Below are positions 1 to 5,488 of a DNA stretch of 5,488 nucleotides, one piece after another. The notes beneath the pieces were generated by a model. The model had not been told where the DNA came from, made no database searches, and worked only from the letters and a program-made list of their open reading frames with translations. The stretch is taken from NCBI GenBank assembly GCA_003646525.1, contig QMKU01000112.1:1-5488 (forward strand), given 5' to 3'. The stretch is from Campylobacterota bacterium. GTDB lineage: Bacteria > Campylobacterota > Campylobacteria > Campylobacterales > Sulfurovaceae. Numbering within the stretch: position 1 is the stretch's first letter; each line of letters starts with the position of its first letter. A program made the translations under genes and the position numbers.

Positions 1-25
1 ATTAAATATTCTTTAGAATATCTAT

Positions 26-57
26 TAATCTAGTTTAATATAAATAACTAGAGATTA
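26..57. repeat. AT-rich imperfect inverted repeat beyond the kinase gene
   Basis: The left arm at 26-35 (TAATCTAGTT) can pair with 46-57 (AACT, a two-base AG bulge, then AGATTA) around a 10-nt loop. It lies about 35 bp past the stop codon of the minus-strand kinase gene, where a transcription terminator would be expected. However, it is AT-rich and no T-tract follows it on the minus strand, so it is not a convincing intrinsic terminator. Nothing else was seen in 1-90, which contains no credible coding sequence. Confidence 0.25.
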
Positions 58-90
58 CGATTGTGAAGTGTAGATTATTATTAATTTTTA

Positions 91-2121
91 TTACCTGTAA
101 CCTATTGCTACTTTTTGCTTACTTGGTATCATTATTGCTTCTTTTACATTTTGTTTATTAAATGGTTTCTGAACAATCAAGTCGTAGAAATCTTTTTCTA
201 CAGAGCTTAGATTGGGATCACCTGTAATAGAGATAGCAAAAATAGGTTGTAGCTTTTTCAATTTTTCGAAATCTCTAAAATTCTGAATGACTTCAGTGCC
301 AGATAATGTAGGTATATGCTTGTCGAGAAAAACAATATCAAAAGGATCATGGTTTTGATGTGCACTTGTCAAAGTTTCCAACGCAATCGCTCCATCCATA
401 ACAGAAGTGAGATCAACATACTCTGTCCCAAGCATAGACTCCAAAAGTAGGATATTTATTTTACTATCATCAGAAATAAGAATCTTTGTCTTCTTCTCTG
501 AAAAGACTGTGCTATATATCAGATCACCATAATAAGTATTTTCTGAAATAATATTTAATATTGCAGTTTTTTTATCTTTTGCGAGAGAAAATAGAGTCTC
601 TTCTATTAGTAGCAGTTCTATGGATTTTTGTATAGTAAAATCCAAAATTTCTTGAGAGATTTTATGTTGAAAACAAAATAGATGCGTAGTATCTTTAGGT
701 ATTGCACTAGAGATGATAATTTTTTCCGGAGGCATACCAAATTCTATAAGATAATTTTGTATATTAAATACATTAATACAATTTGAATGATCTGTTAGAA
801 TTGTAATTTTCTTATTGAGATTTTTAAATTTTCCATAGCTAGGAGTAGCATCAATCGTCTCTATAGGTATTGTGAAGTGGAATTTACTTCCTTTGTCTAG
901 AGCACTTTTCAATTTGAGTTCACCACCTAGGTCACCAATGTATTTCGCACAGATTGACAAGCCTAAGCCTGTTCCACCGAAATGAACATTGGTGTCTTCT
1001 TCAGCCTGTTTAAATGCTTCAAAAATATCCTTCTGTCTACTCTCATCTATCCCTATACCTTGATCACTGACGGATATCTTTAATTTCTTCTGTTGAGTAT
1101 CAAATCGAACCTTGAAGTTTATTTGTTTTCCTGTAGGGGTGAACTTGTAGGCATTTCCAATAAGATTTATGATGATTCTTTTGAGTTTAAGTGCATCAAT
1201 ACTGATCTCTTTTGGGGTTAATGGATCTATATAGATAAGATAATCTATTTTTTTATCGAACATATTGGCTGAAAAGGTATTGGCAATCTGTGCAAAAAAT
1301 TTAACCGTATTGATAGTCGTTGGTTTTGCTGTCTGCGTCTCATGTGTCTGCTTGACCTGTTCCAATATAGAATCTGTCAAAGTATTGATGAATTTTGCGC
1401 TCTCTTTGGCATTTTCTATAAACATTTTAAGTCTCTTGTCTACAGTTTGCTCTTCTATGAGTTCTAAAAAACCATAAAGACTATTCGCAGGAGTTCTGAT
1501 GTCATGTACAGTATTGGAAAGAAACATCATTGTACTATTCATTTCAGTATTCTCATCATGTTTTTCTGCTTCTATGATTTGTTCATTTATTGCAGATGTA
1601 TCTATTTTGGTTTTATCATTTTCCTGATTGTCTGATAGTAGCATATGTATGATTTTGATCATAAATTGTTGCAGTGAAGAGATAAGCTCTAATTCTTGTT
1701 TTGTGTATTGATTCTTATACCGTATAGAACGGGAGGTGCGGACAATGCCTATAAGATTATCGTTTTCAATGATTGGAACAATAATTTGACATTTTAATTT
1801 TATGTTGTCTGGATTATCTACTTTGGGAAGATAGTATTTTTCACTTGCTATATGATTAGACAATGTAGGTAATTTTCTCAAGAAGGCATTTCCGAGAAGA
1901 CCTTCTGGCTCAATCATGGAGAGTGATATACCACTCTTTTTTTTAGAATAGAGCATTTGCTTGGTGCTATCAAATAAAAATAGAGTAGCGCGATCAGAAT
2001 CTGTAAAGATCATTAATAGTTTTTCTATGATAGCGTTTATCTCTTGATGATCGTTAGTTTGTGAAATTTTGTTCATAGATTCGGTTAATGCCCGAATGAG
2101 ATTTGAGGATTGGTGTTCCAT
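91..2121 (-). CDS. Cytosolic GAF-domain hybrid sensor histidine kinase with degenerate and intact receiver domains
   Basis: This 676-residue protein has no signal peptide or membrane segment, so it should sense a cytoplasmic cue. Residues about 1-160 resemble a GAF domain. The DHp helix pair (about 196-258) carries an H-box VHDIRTP with the predicted phosphorylated His206. The ATPase domain (about 305-420) shows an N-box with Asn319 and Asn323, a G1 box DQGIGI (353-358), an F-box near Phe367/Phe370 and a G2 box GGTGLGLS (382-389). Residues about 437-540 alternate strand-like and helix-like segments as a receiver does but lack the acidic pocket and phospho-Asp. The C-terminal receiver (about 544-665) is complete: Asp551/Asp552, phospho-acceptor Asp600 in FLDKHIP, Thr633 and Lys652 in QKPF. 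No output domain follows, so phosphate probably passes to a separate Hpt or regulator protein, or the receiver modulates the kinase. The ATG at 2121 has an AAGG about 10 bp upstream. The gene is divergent from the PAS-roadblock pair. The kinase class is certain; the ligand is unknown. Confidence 0.93.
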   Translation of the reverse strand: MEHQSSNLIRALTESMNKISQTNDHQEINAIIEKLLMIFTDSDRATLFLFDSTKQMLYSKKKSGISLSMIEPEGLLGNAFLRKLPTLSNHIASEKYYLPKVDNPDNIKLKCQIIVPIIENDNLIGIVRTSRSIRYKNQYTKQELELISSLQQFMIKIIHMLLSDNQENDKTKIDTSAINEQIIEAEKHDENTEMNSTMMFLSNTVHDIRTPANSLYGFLELIEEQTVDKRLKMFIENAKESAKFINTLTDSILEQVKQTHETQTAKPTTINTVKFFAQIANTFSANMFDKKIDYLIYIDPLTPKEISIDALKLKRIIINLIGNAYKFTPTGKQINFKVRFDTQQKKLKISVSDQGIGIDESRQKDIFEAFKQAEEDTNVHFGGTGLGLSICAKYIGDLGGELKLKSALDKGSKFHFTIPIETIDATPSYGKFKNLNKKITILTDHSNCINVFNIQNYLIEFGMPPEKIIISSAIPKDTTHLFCFQHKISQEILDFTIQKSIELLLIEETLFSLAKDKKTAILNIISENTYYGDLIYSTVFSEKKTKILISDDSKINILLLESMLGTEYVDLTSVMDGAIALETLTSAHQNHDPFDIVFLDKHIPTLSGTEVIQNFRDFEKLKKLQPIFAISITGDPNLSSVEKDFYDLIVQKPFNKQNVKEAIMIPSKQKVAIGYR

Positions 2122-2142
2122 GCAGAAAAAACCTTTTTATGT

Positions 2143-2148
2143 ATTATA
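2143..2148 (-). promoter_or_regulatory. Candidate -10 box for the hybrid kinase gene
   Basis: On the minus strand this reads TATAAT, a perfect sigma-70 -10 hexamer. It is about 21 bp upstream of the kinase ATG, which would give a leader of roughly 15 nt that still includes the AAGG ribosome-binding site. No good -35 hexamer is visible 17 bp upstream, which is common for sigma-70 promoters in Campylobacterota. The surrounding DNA is very AT-rich, so chance matches are likely. Confidence 0.45.
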
Positions 2149-2157
2149 CTTAACTTA

Positions 2158-2181
2158 TTTATAATGTAATGATATTATAAA
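2158..2181. promoter_or_regulatory. Perfect 8-bp inverted repeat in the divergent region (operator or back-to-back -10 boxes)
   Basis: TTTATAAT (2158-2165) and ATTATAAA (2174-2181) are perfect inverted copies separated by 8 bp. Each arm contains TATAAT on one strand: the left arm in the plus direction, toward the PAS gene, and the right arm in the minus direction, toward the kinase. It could be a dimeric regulator site or two divergent -10 elements. It lies between the two signalling units, where a shared control site would be placed. AT-rich composition makes chance occurrence plausible. Confidence 0.35.
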
Positions 2182-2235
2182 CTTTTCTATAGAACGCTTA
2201 AAGTAAATTTAAGGTAGTATTAGTAAAAATTATTC

Positions 2236-2265
2236 ATAGAAAATATCTCACAATATTTTTTCTAT
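2236..2265 (+). repeat. Leader hairpin or inverted repeat just upstream of the PAS gene ribosome-binding site
   Basis: ATAGAAAATAT (2236-2246) can pair with ATATTTTTTCTAT (2253-2265) across a 6-nt loop CTCACA, giving 11 pairs with a two-T bulge. It ends 8 bp before the AAGGA (2274-2278) that serves the PAS gene. As RNA it would be a weak A/U hairpin in the 5' leader; as DNA it could be an operator. It is not a terminator, because it lacks a G/C stem and a trailing T-tract. Confidence 0.35.
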
Positions 2266-2285
2266 CTATCAAAAAGGATACACTA

Positions 2286-2804
2286 ATGAGTGTCACACCA
2301 ACAGATGTAGAACATGAAGTAAGAAGCATAGATATCATTGTTTCCAAAGGAAATGAGGCAGGAGATATTACTTATGCAAACCCTATATTTTTCAAATTAG
2401 CAGGTTATACCCCAGCAGAGTTACTGGATCAGCCACATTCAAAGATTCGTCATCCAGACATGCCAAAGATCATATTCAAATTTTTATGGGACAATCTTAA
2501 AGCAGGAAAAAATGTAACTACTTTTGTAAAAAATATCTCAAAAGATGGAGGGTTTTATTGGGTATTGGCACAGATAAGAGTTGCCAACAATCCAGATGGC
2601 TCTTTTAGGAATTATGTTTCGACAAGAAAACCTATGACAGCAAATGCAAGAAAAAGAATAGAGCCTCTCTATGCGGATCTTTTGGAAGCTGAAGGAACCA
2701 ATGGTGATATGGATGCTTCACTAAAAATATTAGAAAGCTTTCTGGAAGCCAATGGGGCATCGCTTGCAACATTTAACGATATAATGCTTGAAATAAATAG
2801 TTAA
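2286..2804 (+). CDS. Standalone PAS-domain protein of the Aer/CetB redox-sensor type
   Basis: This 172-residue soluble protein consists of one PAS domain (about 10-117) and a helical tail (about 118-172). The PAS domain has the signature of the Aer/CetB family: a strand ending in GDITYANP (26-33), the helix segment FKLAGYTPAELL (36-47), IRHPDMP (54-60), Trp68 in the following helix, and a VKNISKDGG...YWV stretch (81-93). In E. coli Aer, Arg, His, Asp and Trp residues at matching places line the FAD pocket; here they are Arg55, His56, Asp58 and Trp68, so FAD binding is likely but inferred. In Campylobacter, CetB is a cytosolic PAS protein that signals through the separate membrane receptor CetA in energy taxis. 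No CetA-like gene is present here. The ATG at 2286 has AAGGA at 2274-2278 with 7-nt spacing. The roadblock-like gene follows 11 bp downstream, so the two are probably co-transcribed. Its output partner could be a receptor elsewhere, the roadblock-like protein or the divergent kinase. Confidence 0.88.
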   Translation: MSVTPTDVEHEVRSIDIIVSKGNEAGDITYANPIFFKLAGYTPAELLDQPHSKIRHPDMPKIIFKFLWDNLKAGKNVTTFVKNISKDGGFYWVLAQIRVANNPDGSFRNYVSTRKPMTANARKRIEPLYADLLEAEGTNGDMDASLKILESFLEANGASLATFNDIMLEINS

Positions 2805-2808
2805 AGGA
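2803..2808 (+). promoter_or_regulatory. Ribosome-binding site overlapping the PAS gene stop codon
   Basis: AAAGGA starts within the TAA stop (2802-2804) of the PAS gene and lies 7 nt before the ATG at 2816. This arrangement supports that start codon and suggests that terminating ribosomes can reinitiate on the downstream gene, keeping the two proteins in proportion. Confidence 0.6.
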
Positions 2809-2815
2809 TATTAAA

Positions 2816-3205
2816 ATGATAGATTTTGAACAATCAATGAAAAAACTACGCTCAGTAAGTGGGTACCTAGGTTCTGCGGTATTAAACTTCTCAGGTGAGA
2901 CACTCTACATGGATGCAGAAAATACTGGTGTGGATATTGCCTACTCAGCAAGTATTTTCAATGATGCTTTTAGAGCTATTTCTGAAGCTTCACTAGATGT
3001 TGGTTTCTCTGATGCAGCTTTTGTTGAGAGTAGGACACATGATGGGCATGTTTTCCTTATCAACTCTGCAGGAGATCAAAGTGGAGATAACTTTTCAAAA
3101 CTAAATGTATTTGCTATTTTTAGAGATGATGGAAATATAGCACTTGCAAAGATGGTCATAGATAGAACATCCCAATCTATGTCAAAAAGCATGGCTGAGA
3201 TATAA
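2816..3205 (+). CDS. Small roadblock/LC7-like domain protein
   Basis: This 129-residue soluble protein has no signal peptide, membrane segment or metal-binding motif. The order of predicted elements fits a single roadblock/LC7 (longin-like) domain: an N-terminal helix (2-13), strand SGYLGSAVLNF (15-25), strand GETLYMDA (27-34), a long helix (about 42-60), strand AAFVESRTHDG (67-77), strand HVFLINSAG (78-86), strand LNVFAIFRD (96-104) and a last helix NIALAKMVIDR (107-117). Bacterial roadblock proteins are small dimerising adaptors or regulators, often of small GTPases (MglB being the known example). No GTPase gene is in this window. I assign the fold by pattern, not by search, so a function is not claimed. 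It follows the PAS gene by 11 bp with a good ribosome-binding site and probably shares its promoter, which suggests the two proteins act together. The reading frame itself is secure; an alternative is an unrelated alpha/beta family of similar size. Confidence 0.72.
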   Translation: MIDFEQSMKKLRSVSGYLGSAVLNFSGETLYMDAENTGVDIAYSASIFNDAFRAISEASLDVGFSDAAFVESRTHDGHVFLINSAGDQSGDNFSKLNVFAIFRDDGNIALAKMVIDRTSQSMSKSMAEI

Positions 3206-3212
3206 GTTTTTC

Positions 3213-3236
3213 AAAAGAGTAGGGAAGCACCCCCTC
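3213..3236 (-). terminator. Possible weak intrinsic terminator of the HIT gene
   Basis: Read on the minus strand, 3236-3217 forms GAG...CTC plus GGG/CCC-type pairing (seven pairs including one G-T, with one mismatch) and is followed directly by TTTT (3216-3213). It lies about 65 bp beyond the HIT stop codon. On the plus strand the same hairpin is followed by AAAA, so it would not terminate the PAS-roadblock transcript in the same way. The stem is imperfect and the T-tract short. Confidence 0.3.
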
Positions 3237-3300
3237 AAAATCCTTATTTCATTGGCATTGAGTCATAGAGAGGGTGGTCATATAGCCCTCAATCATAGAA

Positions 3301-3654
3301 TTACAAACTTTTGTGTGTATCCTCATGTAGCTGATTCCAGAGTAGTTTTCCTCCACCCAATAGATGAAAGTGTAAGTGGTGGATCTCTTGTCCACCATCA
3401 TCTCCATTGTTGGCTATCAGTCGATATCCAGTTTTGTCCACGCCTACTTTGGCTGCTATTTCTTGGATGAAAGGGGTGATTTCTGCCATCAACTCTGCTG
3501 GGGTAGACTGGAAGCAGTCCACATGTTTCTTGGGAATGATGAGGATATGGATAGGTGCTTTTGGATAGAGATCATGAAAAGCTAAGAACTTTTCATTTTC
3601 GGCTACAGTATTATTAGGTATTTCACCTTTAACGATTTGACAAAACAGACACAT
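3301..3654 (-). CDS. HIT (histidine triad) family nucleotide hydrolase/transferase, Hint-like
   Basis: This 117-residue cytosolic protein has the usual Hint length. HIT proteins bind nucleotides and hydrolyse or transfer nucleoside monophosphates, typically from phosphoramidates or adenylated intermediates. The triad motif HLHFHLL spans 93-99, with His95 as the expected nucleophile and His93/His97 as companions. Other family marks are FLAFHDLYPKAPIHILIIPKKH (two adjoining segments, about 23-44), the nucleotide-pocket region around Asn82/Asn83, and a Gly-rich GGG after the triad. Cys2 and Cys5 near the N-terminus, probably with His44 and one of His92/His93, suggest the zinc site seen in a subset of bacterial HIT proteins. 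The frame is open further upstream to an ATG at 3750, but MCLFC at 3654 is the family-typical start and has AAAGGA six bases before it. The longer version would run through the promoter. The gene is divergent from pheS, a neighbourhood I also recall in Campylobacter jejuni; the natural substrate is unknown. Confidence 0.93.
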   Translation of the reverse strand: MCLFCQIVKGEIPNNTVAENEKFLAFHDLYPKAPIHILIIPKKHVDCFQSTPAELMAEITPFIQEIAAKVGVDKTGYRLIANNGDDGGQEIHHLHFHLLGGGKLLWNQLHEDTHKSL

Positions 3655-3660
3655 GATATT

Positions 3661-3666
3661 TCCTTT
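3661..3666 (-). promoter_or_regulatory. Ribosome-binding site that fixes the HIT start
   Basis: On the minus strand this reads AAAGGA, six nucleotides upstream of the ATG at 3654-3652. It favours that start over the in-frame ATG at 3750, which would add 32 residues without family similarity. Confidence 0.75.
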
Positions 3667-3687
3667 ATGATATTGATGATTTTCCAA

Positions 3688-3714
3688 ATTATAGCATAGA
3701 CAAGAGGGTATCAA
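3688..3714 (-). promoter_or_regulatory. Candidate extended -10 promoter of the HIT gene
   Basis: On the minus strand TGC precedes a perfect TATAAT (3693-3688), forming an extended -10 element. TTGATA at 3714-3709 could act as a -35 box, though the 15-bp spacer is short. The start site would fall near 3681, giving a leader of about 27 nt to the ATG at 3654. This also shows that the upstream ATG at 3750 would lie outside the transcript. Confidence 0.55.
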
Positions 3715-3736
3715 TCGCACTATTATCATTTTTTGG

Positions 3737-3743
3737 ATAAAAT
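3737..3743 (+). promoter_or_regulatory. Candidate -10 region of the pheS-pheT operon
   Basis: GATAAAAT (beginning at 3736) preceded by a run of T residues resembles the -10 regions common in Campylobacterota, which often lack a clear -35 box. Transcription would start near 3750 and leave a leader of about 35 nt. A second possible -10, TATTAT at 3761-3766, is closer to the gene. The leader is too short for a Phe-rich leader peptide or a T-box, so no attenuation system is visible. Confidence 0.4.
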
Positions 3744-3784
3744 CACACAATTTTAGAAAATATTATGGGTTAAATAGAGGATCA

Positions 3785-4777
3785 ATGGAAAATTTAGAAG
3801 ATAAGATTATTCAGGCAGATTCGCTTGATATATTAGAAAAAGTAAGAGTTGAGCTTTTCGGTAAAAAAGGCTTATTGGCAGCCGAATTTGTTAAGCTCAA
3901 GGATATCCCTGGACCAGAGAAAAAAGCATTTGCCGAGGGGTTAAATAAAAATAAAGTAGCACTTCAGAAGATTTTTGACAATCGATACGAAGTTTTGAAG
4001 AGTGAAGAGATCGAAAAGATGCTCAAAGAAGAGGCTATTGATGTCTCTCTGTATGATGCACTTACAAAAAAAGGTTCTCTACATCCAGTAACGGAGACTA
4101 TGGATAAGATCATTGACTATTTTGTTGCTTTGAACTTCGCGGTAGAGAGTGGTCCGATGGTAGAAGATGATTTCCATAATTTTGAAGCATTGAATCTACC
4201 TCGATATCATCCAGCAAGAGATATGCAGGATACATTTTATTTTAATGATGGTGGTCTACTGCGTACTCACACTTCTCCCGTCCAGATCAGGACGATGCTA
4301 GAGTGCAAGCCTCCTATTCGGATGATTGCACCGGGATCTGTCTTTAGGCGAGATTATGACTTGACGCATACACCAATGTTTCATCAAGTAGAAGGATTGG
4401 TCGTCGATGAAAAAGGGAAAATCAGTTTTGCTAATCTCAAATCGATTTTAATAGATTTCCTTCATACAATGTTCGGTGAAGTGGATGTGCGTTTCCGACC
4501 AAGTTTTTTCCCTTTCACGGAGCCATCGGCTGAAGTTGATATCAGCTGTATCTTCTGTGAAGGCAAAGGGTGTCGGGTTTGTTCGCATACAGGATGGCTG
4601 GAAGTATTGGGGTGTGGGATTGTCGATTCCAATGTTTTCGAGGCAGTTGGATATGAGGATGTGGGTGGTTATGCCTTTGGTTTGGGTGTTGAGAGATTTG
4701 CAATGCTGATCCATCAGATTCCGGATCTACGGTCATTGTTTGAGGGAGATATTCGTTTGTTGGAGCAGTTTAGATGA
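3785..4777 (+). CDS. pheS: Phenylalanyl-tRNA synthetase alpha subunit
   Basis: PheS is the catalytic subunit of the alpha2beta2 class II synthetase that charges tRNA-Phe with phenylalanine in the cytoplasm. The 330-residue length matches the bacterial family (E. coli 327). An N-terminal coiled-coil arm (about 1-90) precedes the catalytic core. Motif 1 begins at LHPVTETMD (99-107), motif 2 is around [18 protein letters not shown] (187-204) and motif 3 is [13 protein letters not shown] (296-308). Ala297 corresponds to the E. coli pocket residue Ala294, so normal phenylalanine specificity is expected. Before motif 3 there is an insertion with Cys255, Cys258, Cys263 and Cys266 (CX2CX4CX2C), absent from E. 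coli PheS and likely to form a zinc knuckle; I recall similar insertions in related bacteria. The ATG at 3785 follows GAGG (3777-3780) at a short spacing. The stop overlaps the pheT start. Confidence 0.98.
   Translation: MENLEDKIIQADSLDILEKVRVELFGKKGLLAAEFVKLKDIPGPEKKAFAEGLNKNKVALQKIFDNRYEVLKSEEIEKMLKEEAIDVSLYDALTKKGSLHPVTETMDKIIDYFVALNFAVESGPMVEDDFHNFEALNLPRYHPARDMQDTFYFNDGGLLRTHTSPVQIRTMLECKPPIRMIAPGSVFRRDYDLTHTPMFHQVEGLVVDEKGKISFANLKSILIDFLHTMFGEVDVRFRPSFFPFTEPSAEVDISCIFCEGKGCRVCSHTGWLEVLGCGIVDSNVFEAVGYEDVGGYAFGLGVERFAMLIHQIPDLRSLFEGDIRLLEQFR
4762..4777 (+). promoter_or_regulatory. pheS-pheT translational coupling site
   Basis: GGAG at 4762-4765, inside the end of pheS, lies 8 nt before the pheT ATG (4774-4776). 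That ATG overlaps the pheS TGA (4775-4777) as ATGA. Termination and reinitiation at this site would help keep the two subunits at equal levels. Confidence 0.7.
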
Positions 4778-5488
4778 TAGTTACAAAGAGTTGGTTGAGT
4801 GAATTTATAGAATTGAACAGTGTTTCAAATGAGACACTTTATGAGACTTTCAATGCGATTGGATTGGAAGTTGATAGTATCAAAACAGTTGACATTCCCG
4901 AGAAAGTAGTTGTAGGCAAGATTCTCTCCTGCGAGAAGCATCCCAATGCTGACAAATTAAATGTGTGCCAAGTGGACATAGGGGGCACTACACGACAGAT
5001 CGTTTGCGGTGCTGCCAATGTAGTATACGCAAAGTATGTGGCTGTCGCACTCATGGGTGCCATATTGCCAGATGCTTTTGAGATCAAGTTTGCGACACTG
5101 CGCGGTGTCGATAGTGAAGGCATGATCTGTGCTTCTTCAGAGTTGGGACTTCCCGATACTGGCAAAGGTATTATGATCCTTGATGAGAGCATCGGTGAAT
5201 TGAAGATCGGGCAAGAGTTAGGTAGTTATGACAGAGTTGCCGACACCATTATAGAGCTAGAGTTGACAGCCAATCGAGGTGATTGTCTCAGTATTCATGG
5301 TGTTGCTAGAGATTTAAGTGTAGCACTAGATCGAGAACTGATTCCTTTTGAGTACCACAATGAAAGTAGAGAGAAGCTAGGTATCGCTAGAGTAGCGGAT
5401 ATTCATATCAAAGGCGATATAGAAGCAGATCTCTGTTATGGATTGGCTACGGCAAAACAGGTCAATACACCTCTTTTGATTACTCTTC
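4774..5488 (+). CDS. pheT: Phenylalanyl-tRNA synthetase beta subunit, N-terminal part (cut by window edge)
   Basis: PheT binds tRNA-Phe and edits mischarged Tyr-tRNA-Phe; with PheS it forms the alpha2beta2 enzyme. About 238 of the usual nearly 800 codons are present, and the frame stays open to the last base. The N-terminus [12 protein letters not shown] is typical of the family. The EMAP-like OB-fold tRNA-binding domain covers about residues 40-150, with [17 protein letters not shown] (54-70), CGAANV (78-83) and [16 protein letters not shown] (111-126). The motif [20 protein letters not shown] (161-180) introduces the B1 core, and the B3/B4 editing region would begin near the cut end. Translation starts at the ATG that overlaps the pheS stop. 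No frameshift or stop was found in my reading of the frame. Confidence 0.97.
   Translation, partial: MIVTKSWLSEFIELNSVSNETLYETFNAIGLEVDSIKTVDIPEKVVVGKILSCEKHPNADKLNVCQVDIGGTTRQIVCGAANVVYAKYVAVALMGAILPDAFEIKFATLRGVDSEGMICASSELGLPDTGKGIMILDESIGELKIGQELGSYDRVADTIIELELTANRGDCLSIHGVARDLSVALDRELIPFEYHNESREKLGIARVADIHIKGDIEADLCYGLATAKQVNTPLLITL

Noticed and set aside
59..66. ATTGTGA-like motif resembling a CRP half site
   Set aside because: It is a single half site in AT-rich DNA beyond the 3' end of a gene, with no inverted partner.
1265..1477. 70-codon plus-strand frame with a hydrophobic, Cys-rich translation, antisense to the kinase
   Set aside because: The hydrophobic look comes from the complement of the DHp-domain codons; there is no good ribosome-binding site, and the kinase frame is clearly the real one.
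3252..3585. Plus-strand frames across the HIT gene and its downstream spacer
   Set aside because: They run antisense to the HIT motif region and have no family features.
3655..3784. Possible Phe leader peptide, attenuator or T-box upstream of pheS
   Set aside because: The leader from the likely start site is only about 35 nt and has no Phe-rich small frame, terminator hairpin or T-box sequence.
4448..4736. Several overlapping open frames on both strands inside the end of pheS
   Set aside because: They overlap the catalytic core of pheS, including motif 3, and their translations look like frame shadows.
4839..5192. Open frame of 117 codons on the minus strand inside pheT
   Set aside because: It lies antisense to a clearly conserved synthetase gene and shows no recognisable domain or ribosome-binding support.
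1..5488. CRISPR arrays, tRNA or rRNA genes, insertion sequences
   Set aside because: No regularly spaced repeats, tRNA or rRNA signatures, transposase-like frames or terminal inverted repeats were found on reading both strands.

Overview
The window looks like chromosomal DNA from a Campylobacterota (epsilonproteobacterial) organism, most likely of the Sulfurovum/Sulfurimonas type. Three things suggest this: AT-rich intergenic DNA with TAAAAT/TATAAT -10 boxes and few recognisable -35 boxes; a HIT-family gene divergent from pheS-pheT, an arrangement I recall from Campylobacter jejuni; and a PheS carrying a four-cysteine insertion before motif 3. The genus is an inference, because no rRNA or other definitive marker is present.

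Layout. Positions 1-90 hold no gene, only a weak AT-rich inverted repeat. A large cytosolic hybrid sensor histidine kinase (GAF, DHp, ATPase, degenerate receiver-like segment, intact receiver) lies on the minus strand at 91-2121. A 164-bp divergent promoter region (2122-2285) separates it from a plus-strand pair. The first gene of the pair encodes a standalone PAS protein of the Aer/CetB redox-sensing type (2286-2804). It is followed 11 bp later by a gene for a small roadblock/LC7-like protein (2816-3205). A short convergent spacer (3206-3300) with weak hairpins leads to a minus-strand HIT (histidine triad) nucleotide hydrolase/transferase gene, whose correct start is at 3654. A second divergent promoter region (3655-3784) then leads to pheS (3785-4777). 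pheS overlaps pheT by four bases, and pheT runs off the right edge of the window.

How the genes work together. The right half is housekeeping: PheS and PheT form the alpha2beta2 phenylalanyl-tRNA synthetase, and their ATGA overlap implies translational coupling. The left half is accessory signalling. A soluble two-component hybrid kinase faces a two-gene unit that pairs a probable flavin PAS sensor with a roadblock-fold adaptor, without a methyl-accepting chemotaxis partner in view. The PAS-roadblock pair and its divergent kinase are the best candidates for an undescribed signalling module, but the functional link is inferred from position only. No mobile elements, CRISPR arrays, tRNA or rRNA genes were seen.
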